12,278 bases of DNA from Spartobacteria bacterium UBA6821. GTDB lineage: Bacteria; Verrucomicrobiota; Verrucomicrobiia; Chthoniobacterales; UBA6821. Location: the NCBI GenBank assembly GCA_002452515.1, contig DKEN01000059.1, forward strand, positions 32,860 through 45,137, read 5' to 3'. The notes beneath the pieces were generated by a model. The model was not told the DNA's origin. It was given only the letters and a program-made list of their open reading frames with translations, and searched no databases. The position numbers were made by a program, and so were the translations under genes. Positions 6,891 to 12,278 of the stretch are shown here, in pieces. Numbering within the stretch: the stretch's first letter is position 1; the number at the start of each line of letters is the position of its first letter.

Positions 6891-7087
6891 CGCTCAATCA
6901 TCCGAAGGAAGCGAGCAGCAGGAACCTCCCCATCAGAAACCATCCTGATTGTTTTTATGATCCGCTTAGTGCGATGCGGGCCTAGAGTAACAACACGCGG
7001 CTCATGGTGCTACTGCTCGAGCGATATGAGACACCGCCACAAACCCTATGCCACCGCAACGACTGGATATAGAATTACTTAACCTCT
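6891..7087. other. Gene-free spacer upstream of the kdsD operon
   Basis: This stretch separates the NUDIX stop from the earliest possible kdsD start. I see no convincing gene. It should carry the kdsD-efp promoter, but I found no -10/-35 pair good enough to name. The notable contents are an 8-bp palindrome GCTCGAGC at 7015-7022 and a weak 5-bp inverted repeat ATCAG/CTGAT at 6933-6950 followed by a short T-rich run. An open minus-strand stretch, about 7008 to 6887, is discussed among the rejected items. Confidence 0.6.
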
Positions 7088-7564
7088 CTAGTACCAGATG
7101 ACGTTACTGCTCAACATCCGATCGTCGTCAAAATGGAAATAACCCTTGAAGGATTTGCCTTCCAGCATCCCCGGCAGCCAGTAGGAATCATCCGCCCACA
7201 TGTCGTGATAGGGAATGTCTGCGGGTTTCATCCAATAAGGAATCGCCTCTTCGGTCTCGATAGGATCGCCCAAGCAACCCTCGGCAAGAAAGACGGCGCA
7301 GTGGAGTGCGAGACCATCCACAAATTGGAAATGGAGTTCGCCGCGGTGGCTCAGGTTTAGCGGCGTCACACCCACCTCCTCCTCGGTCTCCCGGATCGCA
7401 GCCTCAAGAGCTGTTTCACCCTCCTCCAGGCGGCCGCCGGGACCGTTGATCTTTCCCGCACCGAGCCCGCGCATCTTGCGGATCATCAGGACTTCACCCT
7501 TCTGCCGCACGAAACACAGGGAGGCTCGCATCGTTGGCTGCCAGTTCTGCCAAAAATCATCCAT
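7088..7564 (-). CDS. NUDIX hydrolase resembling MTH1 (oxidised dNTPase)
   Basis: The product is probably a nucleotide-pool sanitiser that hydrolyses oxidised purine nucleoside triphosphates such as 8-oxo-dGTP to monophosphates. The protein has 158 residues, close to human MTH1. The NUDIX box G-x5-E-x7-R-E-x2-E-E-x-G spans residues 44-66, including the catalytic REtEEEvG core (REx2EEx). Beyond the box it follows MTH1 closely: a Lys-x-Asn-Gly lead-in with N40 at the base-binding Asn position, and IPYHDMWADDSYW at 117-129, where W123, D125 and D126 match the Trp and two Asp that read the purine in MTH1. KGYFHF at 140-145 matches the C-terminal strand. This is more than generic NUDIX similarity. 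There is no clear Shine-Dalgarno before the ATG at 7564. It is divergent from ppk1. A weak promoter candidate (TTGTGA at 7600-7595, TTAAAA at 7577-7572, 17-nt spacer) would start transcription at about the ATG. Confidence 0.93.
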   Translation of the reverse strand: MDDFWQNWQPTMRASLCFVRQKGEVLMIRKMRGLGAGKINGPGGRLEEGETALEAAIRETEEEVGVTPLNLSHRGELHFQFVDGLALHCAVFLAEGCLGDPIETEEAIPYWMKPADIPYHDMWADDSYWLPGMLEGKSFKGYFHFDDDRMLSSNVIWY

Positions 7565-7611
7565 GCGGTGTTTTTAACTGCAGAAGCTAAAAAGTCACAA
7601 CTTTGTTACAA

Positions 7612-7632
7612 TTGCTCCCTTGACCGGAGCAA
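7612..7632. promoter_or_regulatory. Perfect dyad in the NUDIX-ppk1 divergent spacer
   Basis: TTGCTCC (7612-7618) and GGAGCAA (7626-7632) form a perfect 7-bp inverted repeat around CTTGACC. The centre contains TTGACC (7620-7625), a good -35 match for ppk1, but the element 17 nt downstream (AGCATA, 7643-7648) is a poor -10. The dyad lies between two divergent starts (7564 and 7657), where a regulator could control both. It could equally be a small hairpin in a leader. The ppk1 ribosome site AGGTGA is at 7648-7653. The operator role is inferred. Confidence 0.35.
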
Positions 7633-7656
7633 ATTTCGTCGCAGCATAGGTGATTC

Positions 7657-9732
7657 ATGGAACTCGATGACCCCTCTCTCTTCCTCAACCGCGGCCTGAG
7701 CTGGCTGGAGTTCAATCAACGGGTGCTGGATCAGGCTCTCGACAAGTCAAATCCCCTGCTGGAGCGGCTCAAGTTCCTCTGCATCGTCAGTTCCAATCTC
7801 GACGAATTTTTTGAAGTACGCGTCGCCGGTCTCAAGCAACAGGTACAGACGCAGCTTGTTGCGCTAGCCCCTGACGCAATGTCCCCGAAAACGGAGCTTG
7901 CAGCCCTCTCCAAACGCGCCCGCCAGCAGGTCAAAGACCAGTACCGCTGCTGGAATGACGAGATCCGTCCCTGGCTTGCCGCACAGAATATCCGCTTCCA
8001 CGATTTTCCCGATCTCCCGGAACAGGAACATCCGCATTTTGAGAAGTTCTTCCATGAGAGGGTCTTTCCCGTGCTGACCCCGCTGGCCATCGACCCCTCC
8101 CACCCCTTTCCCCAGCTGCTGAACAAAAGCCTCAATGTCATCGTGCAACTGGAGGGCGAAGGCCTTAATACCGACATCGCCGTGGTCCAGGTGCCACGCA
8201 TCCTGCCGCGTGTTGTTCCCTTTTCCCAGCAGACCGAAGAGCAGGGACATGATTTCGTTTTTCTTGGCAGCATCATCAAACATTTCGTTGGATCACTCTT
8301 CCACGGTGTGACAGTTGTTGGAGCGCATCTCTTCCGCGTGACCCGCAACAGCAATCTCTATGTTGATGAGGAAGAGGCCGAAAATCTTCTCCATGCCATC
8401 GAGGAGGAATTGCGTCATGTGAACCGTGGGGCCGCTGTCAGGCTGGAAGTGCAGGAAGACTGCCCCGATGCCGTGGCCGACCGCCTGCTGGAAATATTCA
8501 GTCTGAATCAGGGCGACCTCTATCGCCATGACGGCCCGATCAATCTCACCCGCCTCATGCCACTGGCGCTTTCCATCGACCGGCCTGATCTGCGCGACAA
8601 GCGATTCACTCCGGCCTCCGTTGTCTCACTCAACGAGGAAGCCGATATTTTCTGGCATATCCGCAAGGGGGACATCCTCCTGCATCACCCCTACGACAGC
8701 TTCCAGACCGTCCTCGATTTTCTCGGACAGGCAGCTGAAGACCCGAACACCCTGGCCATCAAGCAGACCCTCTACCGTACCAGCTCTGATTCACCCCTGG
8801 TTGCCTCGCTGATCCAGGCGGCGCAGAACGGCAAGCAGGTCACCGTGATCATTGAACTGAAGGCCCGCTTCGACGAGGCCGCCAACATCAAATGGGCGCG
8901 ACTCATGCGCGAGGCCGGGGTCAATGTCATCTATGGCATCGCCGGGCTCAAGACCCATGCCAAGGCGATGCTGATCGTGCGTCAGGAAGGTGATGTCATC
9001 CGCCGCTACGCCCACCTCGGCACAGGCAACTACCATCCCTCCACGGCAAGACTCTACACCGATCTTGGTCTGCTCACCGCGAACAGGGAACTAACAGACG
9101 ATGTGGCGACGATGTTCAACATCCTGACCGGAGTTTCAAAATTTCCGGGCCTCAAGGAGCTTCACATGGCCCCCTACGATCTGAGGGAAGGCATGCTCGC
9201 TCTGATCGACCGCGAAATCGATCATGCCAAGGCGGGCAGGGCGGCTGAGATTTTTGTGAAAATGAATGCCCTGGTCGAGGAGGGGATGATCGAGGCCCTC
9301 TACCGCGCCTCGCAGGCCGGGGTCAAAATCCGCCTCATGATCCGCGGTGTCTGCTGCCTGCGCCCCGGCATTCCCGGGGTCAGCGACAACATCGAGGTGC
9401 GTAGCCTTGTCGGGCGATTCCTGGAACACAGCCGGATCATCCGCTTCGAAAACGGCGGCTCTCCCGACATCTATCTCGGAAGCGCCGACTGGATGCCCCG
9501 CAATCTCTTCCGGCGGGTGGAGACCACCTTTCCACTCCGCAATCCCCGTGTTCAAGAGCATGTGCAGGAGATCATCGACTGGTTCTGGCGCGACAACGTG
9601 AAGGCCCGCGTGCTCAATGCCGACGGAGAATATCTTCCACGACCTTTGGAACACGAACTCTTCGACGCGCAGGCTGAATTTCTCGCAGAGTCACAACGCC
9701 GCCGTAAGGCAAAGCCAGCAGTCGTTCAGTAG
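7657..9732 (+). CDS. ppk1: Polyphosphate kinase 1
   Basis: The enzyme transfers the gamma phosphate of ATP onto a growing inorganic polyphosphate chain, reversibly; polyphosphate serves phosphate storage and stress survival. The protein has 691 residues, almost the size of E. coli PPK1. The N-terminal domain opens with FLNRGLSWLEFNQRVL (residues 9-24) and LCIVSSNLDEFFEVRV (41-56), the adenine-pocket region. Two phospholipase D-like C domains follow. The autophosphorylated His is H434 in GLKTHAK (430-436). HLGTGNYHPSTARLY (453-467) and the second-domain His H591 in FLEHSRI are present. RGVCCLRPG is at 563-571. All known catalytic positions are intact. AGGTGA at 7648-7653 gives a close ribosome site. 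No phosphate-regulon partner (ppx, pstS, phoU) is visible beside it; the divergent NUDIX gene is the nearest neighbour. Confidence 0.98.
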   Translation: MELDDPSLFLNRGLSWLEFNQRVLDQALDKSNPLLERLKFLCIVSSNLDEFFEVRVAGLKQQVQTQLVALAPDAMSPKTELAALSKRARQQVKDQYRCWNDEIRPWLAAQNIRFHDFPDLPEQEHPHFEKFFHERVFPVLTPLAIDPSHPFPQLLNKSLNVIVQLEGEGLNTDIAVVQVPRILPRVVPFSQQTEEQGHDFVFLGSIIKHFVGSLFHGVTVVGAHLFRVTRNSNLYVDEEEAENLLHAIEEELRHVNRGAAVRLEVQEDCPDAVADRLLEIFSLNQGDLYRHDGPINLTRLMPLALSIDRPDLRDKRFTPASVVSLNEEADIFWHIRKGDILLHHPYDSFQTVLDFLGQAAEDPNTLAIKQTLYRTSSDSPLVASLIQAAQNGKQVTVIIELKARFDEAANIKWARLMREAGVNVIYGIAGLKTHAKAMLIVRQEGDVIRRYAHLGTGNYHPSTARLYTDLGLLTANRELTDDVATMFNILTGVSKFPGLKELHMAPYDLREGMLALIDREIDHAKAGRAAEIFVKMNALVEEGMIEALYRASQAGVKIRLMIRGVCCLRPGIPGVSDNIEVRSLVGRFLEHSRIIRFENGGSPDIYLGSADWMPRNLFRRVETTFPLRNPRVQEHVQEIIDWFWRDNVKARVLNADGEYLPRPLEHELFDAQAEFLAESQRRRKAKPAVVQ

Positions 9733-9747
9733 GGAAACCGAAGGAGC

Positions 9748-9856
9748 ATGCCTGATACCTCGGCGCATTGCTGCTGGAAAAAAGGGACTCTTCTTTTACT
9801 CTCGCAATGACCGGGCTCTCCGAGAGGCCATCCGTCCAATGACTGTCCCAACATGA
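9748..9856 (+). promoter_or_regulatory. Chain of three ATGA-linked mini reading frames before the SDR gene
   Basis: Three tiny frames follow each other with stop and next start sharing ATGA: 9748-9810 (20 residues), 9807-9842 (11 residues) and 9839-9856 (5 residues). The last shares ATGA with the SDR start at 9853. The first is preceded by AAGGAG at 9741-9746, only one base from its ATG, which is very tight. The SDR start itself has no Shine-Dalgarno. The arrangement could pass ribosomes from the AAGGAG site to the SDR gene. It could also be chance, since the phase condition is only about one in three for each step. Confidence 0.25.
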
Positions 9857-11319
9857 AAATCCTTGTTACCGGAGCCAACGGATATATTGGGAAACGCTTG
9901 ATACCGGCACTGCTTGAGCAGGGACATGAGCTCTACTGCTGCGTCCGGGACAAAGCCCGCTTCGAGTTGGCGGACAAGGATCATCGGCTCCATACCCTTG
10001 AAGTAGATTTTCTCGGGGAAAAATTGCCCCCGGAATTTCCCCGCGATGTGGATGTGGCCTTTTACCTGATTCACTCTATGAACAGCAGCCACGGCAGCTT
10101 CGCTGAAGAGGAAAGTCGAGCCGCCAGAATGTTTCTTCGCCTTCTCGACAAAACATCGTGCAGGCAAATCATTTACCTGAGCGGCATCGTCAATGAGAAG
10201 AAACTCTCGGATCATCTCGCCTCCAGATTTGCCGTGGAGAAAATCCTTGGAGACGGACCGATCCCCGTCACGGTTTTGCGTGCGGGCATTGTTGTCGGAT
10301 CAGGAAGCGCCTCCTTCGAAATCATCAGGGATCTGGTAGAAAAGCTACCCGTCATGGTTGCGCCAAAATGGTTGAAGACCCGTTGCCAGCCCATCGCCAT
10401 CCGCAATGTCATTCAGTTTCTGATCGATGTCATGCTCAGGGAATCGACTCTTGGTCGGAATTACGATATTGGCGGTCCTGAAGTCATGACCTACCGGGAA
10501 ATGCTCTACCAGTATGCAAAGGTGCGTGGTTTGAAGCGCTTGATCATCACTATCCCAGTCATGACACCACGCCTCTCCTCCTATTGGCTCTACTTCATCA
10601 CCTCAACATCCTACCACCTCGCCTCGAACTTGGTGGAGAGTATGAAGGTTGATATCGTCGCGCGAAAAAACAACCTGGCTGAAGAATTGGGCATCACCCT
10701 CTTGCCTTACAGCACGGCACTTAAGCTGGCCTTTGAGAAAATTGACCACGGAAACGTGGTCAGCGGCTGGAAGGACTCCTTCTCCTCCTCTGGTGCAAAG
10801 CTTGTCATGATGGACTCTGTTCATGTCCCGCATCACGGCTGTTTTGAGGATGTTCGCAGCAGGAATGTAGCAGACACCTCAGCATCTGCGTGGGAGCGGA
10901 TCTGGAATATCGGCGGGGATGTCGGCTGGTATTATGCAAACTGGCTCTGGGAGTTGCGTGGCCTTCTCGACAAGCTGACTGGAGGCGTTGGCCTGAACCG
11001 GGGACGCACGCATTCTCACGATATCGAACCTGGCGATGCATTGGACTTCTGGCGCGTTCTTGTTGCAGAGAAGGAAAAAAGGCGCCTTTTGCTTTATGCC
11101 GAGATGAGGTTGCCGGGTGAAGCGTGGCTGGAGTTCAAAATCATCCCGACGGAACACGGCGACCGCCTTATTCAAACCGCTACATTCCGTCCGCGCGGAG
11201 TTTCCGGACGATTATACTGGTATGCCGTCCTCCCGTTTCACCATTTCATCTTCAACGGCATGATCAACGCGATTACACGAACATGTTCCACAAAACCGGA
11301 ACGGCTAAAGACCCGCTGA
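9853..11319 (+). CDS. SDR-family NAD(P)-binding protein with DUF2867 (YbjT-like)
   Basis: The protein has 488 residues, with the two-part layout of E. coli YbjT. The N-terminus is an atypical short-chain dehydrogenase/reductase domain (about 1-300). Its dinucleotide motif TGANGYIG (6-13) follows the first strand at the very N-terminus, which fixes the start. YLSGIV (108-113) and LRAGIVVGSGSASF (142-155) are typical of the NAD(P)H-binding atypical SDR group. The classical YxxxK is absent; SRFAVEK stands in that area, as in non-catalytic or atypical members. The C-terminus (about 325-475) is a DUF2867 domain, with GGDVGWYYANWLWELRG (354-370), GDALDFWRVL (394-403) and a final PFHHFIFNGM (461-470). 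The substrate is unknown; cofactor binding is the only safe statement. No Shine-Dalgarno precedes it, but an ATGA chain does. It lies 120 nt after ppk1 and 25 nt from the converging PAS gene. Confidence 0.9.
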   Translation: MKILVTGANGYIGKRLIPALLEQGHELYCCVRDKARFELADKDHRLHTLEVDFLGEKLPPEFPRDVDVAFYLIHSMNSSHGSFAEEESRAARMFLRLLDKTSCRQIIYLSGIVNEKKLSDHLASRFAVEKILGDGPIPVTVLRAGIVVGSGSASFEIIRDLVEKLPVMVAPKWLKTRCQPIAIRNVIQFLIDVMLRESTLGRNYDIGGPEVMTYREMLYQYAKVRGLKRLIITIPVMTPRLSSYWLYFITSTSYHLASNLVESMKVDIVARKNNLAEELGITLLPYSTALKLAFEKIDHGNVVSGWKDSFSSSGAKLVMMDSVHVPHHGCFEDVRSRNVADTSASAWERIWNIGGDVGWYYANWLWELRGLLDKLTGGVGLNRGRTHSHDIEPGDALDFWRVLVAEKEKRRLLLYAEMRLPGEAWLEFKIIPTEHGDRLIQTATFRPRGVSGRLYWYAVLPFHHFIFNGMINAITRTCSTKPERLKTR

Positions 11320-11344
11320 TTATACTCGCGGCCTAACCCTCTTG

Positions 11345-12085
11345 CTAATCGCCGTTCGTCGGGACGGGCTGCTGTTCGTCGATGCTTGTGAAGCGCGGTT
11401 TTTTGAACACAGTGAGCAGCAATTTGTTACCGGAGGATTCCAGAATTAATGTCTCGCCGACATAACTGTGGTTTCCGAGCGAAAGTTTCAACTCCACTTC
11501 TCTTGTATCGCCATCAAAGAACCTGAGATATTTTGCAATGGTTCGGCCCTTGAGATCAGGAGATGAAAAGTAGTCGAAATAACTGTTCCCGATCAGCGTC
11601 TTCTTAGAGATGCCGAGTTTTTCCACCACCTTGTTGTTGCAGTTGATGATAGTGCCAGAGAGATCGGAGATGACGATCGGGTCAGGAAATCTGGAGATGA
11701 TTTCGTGGAGCTCTTCAAGGCTTTTACGGTGCTTGTTGAGCAAATAGCTAAAGGTCGAGGCAAAGATGCCGACACAAAAAAAGGTAAACGCCCTGATGTC
11801 CAACGTCACTTCAAGCGGCAGTTGGCGGGTGTGTGCGGTGAACAAGTAAAATGTCGGCACGTGGAACAGGGTGATGACAATGCCACTGTACGCAAGCGCC
11901 CAAAAGACCATCCAGGGCGTCGCTAAAATGAGGCTCATCAGCAGGAGCCCCAGCGTGCATAGTGCCGGCGTGATCGGCGGCCCCGGCATATAATGATCCC
12001 CAATGATCGCAGCTAGGACGTAGAGAGCAGGAAATACCCCGGAGGAAAAATTGGCGATGGGCCGTCGCTCAAAAACTTTCAACAT
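11345..12085 (-). CDS. Membrane-anchored PAS-domain protein without output domain
   Basis: The protein has 246 residues from the ATG at 12085; a TTG at 12103 would add six. The N-terminal half has about four membrane helices (about 16-31, 40-57, 58-82, 98-117), reminiscent of the membrane sensor region of DUF4118-type histidine kinases, though I cannot assign it firmly. A short linker (KHRKSLEELHEII) leads into one PAS domain (about 122-228), with the usual FPDPIVISDLSGTIINCNN start and the KLGISKKTLIGNSYFDYF core. The chain then ends after a short polar tail. No kinase, GGDEF, EAL or HTH domain follows, and the downstream frame shows no broken one. It may sense a small molecule or redox state and signal by protein contact, or be a truncated kinase. 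It converges on the SDR gene with 25 nt between the stops. Confidence 0.85.
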   Translation of the reverse strand: MLKVFERRPIANFSSGVFPALYVLAAIIGDHYMPGPPITPALCTLGLLLMSLILATPWMVFWALAYSGIVITLFHVPTFYLFTAHTRQLPLEVTLDIRAFTFFCVGIFASTFSYLLNKHRKSLEELHEIISRFPDPIVISDLSGTIINCNNKVVEKLGISKKTLIGNSYFDYFSSPDLKGRTIAKYLRFFDGDTREVELKLSLGNHSYVGETLILESSGNKLLLTVFKKPRFTSIDEQQPVPTNGD

Positions 12086-12091
12086 AGGACG

Positions 12092-12119
12092 AGTATACCC
12101 CAAAGAGTTACCTAATCAA
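12092..12119 (-). promoter_or_regulatory. Candidate sigma-70 promoter of the PAS gene
   Basis: On the minus strand TTGATT (12119-12114) and TATACT (12097-12092) are separated by 16 nt. The -10 matches the consensus at five of six positions and the -35 at four of six. Only six bases separate the -10 from the ATG at 12085, so a transcript would begin at or next to the start codon. That would make a leaderless mRNA, consistent with the absence of a properly spaced Shine-Dalgarno. Confidence 0.4.
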
Positions 12120-12126
12120 AGAAACT

Positions 12127-12144
12127 TGGAGCGGGTAGAGGGAA
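12127..12144 (-). other. 18-nt segment resembling a tRNA-Gly 3' end
   Basis: Read on the minus strand this is TTCCCTCTACCCGCTCCA. It has the order expected of a tRNA-Gly 3' end: last loop bases, T-stem 3' strand CCCTC, acceptor 3' strand TACCCGC, discriminator T, CCA. Four bases further in, GTCG resembles a T-loop TTCGA missing one base. No matching 5' acceptor strand (GCGGGTA) or T-stem partner (GAGGG) follows at the right distance, so it is not an intact tRNA. Such partial copies are known as attachment sites left by elements that integrate into tRNA genes. The identification rests on my memory of tRNA-Gly sequences. Confidence 0.3.
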
Positions 12145-12278
12145 CGACTTGCGGTGGGAACCGCGTCGTAGACTGTATGAAATACAGCCCGTTAGGGTGA
12201 GCCTCGCGGGAGCGAGCGAATCAATCGAATACTCACAAACTCAAAGTGATCGCCGCAGAAAAATGCCCCACTTTCGAT
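12144..12278 (+). repeat. Cluster of hairpins at the window edge (structured RNA or REP-like repeat)
   Basis: Four inverted repeats stand close together. First, 12144-12155 pairs with 12160-12169 in ten pairs, with a two-T bulge at 12149-12150 and a GGGA loop. Second, CTGTAT/ATACAG at 12173-12187 has a GAA loop. Third, CTCGC/GCGAG at 12203-12216 has a GGGA loop and is enclosed by GTGAG/CTCAC (12197-12201 with 12232-12236). Fourth, AAAGTG/CACTTT at 12243-12274. GTAG precedes the first and second stems (12135-12138, 12168-12171), as in REP elements. GGGA is a GNRA tetraloop only when read on the plus strand, which hints at a plus-strand transcript. The element is cut by the window end. I cannot match it to a known RNA family. 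Confidence 0.45.

Noticed and set aside
6933..6960. Inverted repeat ATCAG/CTGAT followed by a T run, terminator-like
   Set aside because: The stem is only five A/T-rich pairs, and no plus-strand gene ends just upstream.
6887..7008. Open minus-strand stretch upstream of kdsD, ending in an 18-residue frame (ATG 6943) whose TGA overlaps the TTG at 6890
   Set aside because: It is bounded by a TAG at about 7008, has no ribosome site, and its codon use differs from the neighbouring genes. It could be a leader frame or a gene remnant, but nothing beyond the overlap supports it.
7731..8354. Long antisense reading frame inside ppk1 (207 residues)
   Set aside because: It is a composition-driven shadow of a well-conserved gene, with low-complexity Ser/Arg-rich translation and no motif.
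9617..9856. 79-residue frame across the ppk1 3' end and spacer
   Set aside because: It mostly overlaps conserved ppk1 codons in another frame and has no protein features; only its last five codons matter, as part of the ATGA chain.
12127..12205. Intact tRNA gene on the minus strand
   Set aside because: There is no 5' acceptor strand pairing with TACCCGC, no T-stem partner, and no recognisable D-arm or anticodon arm.
12113..12278. Plus-strand frame open to the window end, about 55 codons
   Set aside because: It has no start codon until near the edge. Its translation resembles the artefactual peptides seen when antisense tRNA ends are translated, and the hairpins explain the sequence better.
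12229..12278. Terminal repeat of an insertion sequence at the right edge
   Set aside because: The AAAGTG/CACTTT pair and the A-run before GCCCCAC look IS-like, but no transposase or second terminus is in view, so it cannot be supported from this window.

Overview
The window looks like chromosomal core-gene DNA of a Gram-negative bacterium, most likely a member of the Verrucomicrobiota. That placement is an inference from protein character: an EF-P whose tip loop reads R-T-P-G-N-L-R, a combined folP-cdaA-glmM gene order, a Kdo-pathway isomerase (so an LPS-type outer membrane), and tightly packed genes that often lack a Shine-Dalgarno site. No single marker proves it.

Positions 1-4340 (+ strand) form one compact run. 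The 3' part of hisD is followed by a small two-helix membrane protein, folP, cdaA (c-di-AMP synthase), a 57-residue CdaR/YbbR-like membrane stub, and glmM. Gaps in the run are 15 nt or less from hisD onwards. folP and cdaA overlap at ATGA, the stub overlaps cdaA by 125 nt in another frame, and glmM starts on the base after the stub's stop. Folate synthesis, c-di-AMP signalling and amino-sugar supply for cell-wall synthesis are therefore probably co-expressed.

Positions 4341-6854 (- strand) converge on glmM with no spacer. Read 6854 to 4341 they are kdsD (arabinose-5-phosphate isomerase), efp, and a multi-pass membrane protein with a HExxH zinc-protease motif. They look like one operon. Positions 6891-7087 hold no gene I can support. 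Then comes an MTH1-like NUDIX hydrolase (-), divergent from ppk1 (+, polyphosphate kinase) across a 92-nt region with a perfect 7-bp dyad.

Positions 9733-11319 (+) hold a chain of three tiny ATGA-linked reading frames that runs into an SDR-DUF2867 protein of the E. coli YbjT type. A membrane-anchored, PAS-only protein (12085-11345, -) converges on it. It has a good promoter candidate whose predicted start site falls on the ATG.

The right edge (12127-12278) is the most unusual non-coding DNA: an 18-nt segment resembling a tRNA-Gly 3' end, followed by several closely spaced perfect or near-perfect hairpins, two with GGGA tetraloops. It may be a structured RNA, a REP-like repeat, or the end of an integrated element. 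The window ends inside it. I saw no CRISPR array, rRNA, intact tRNA, complete mobile element or clear rho-independent terminator.
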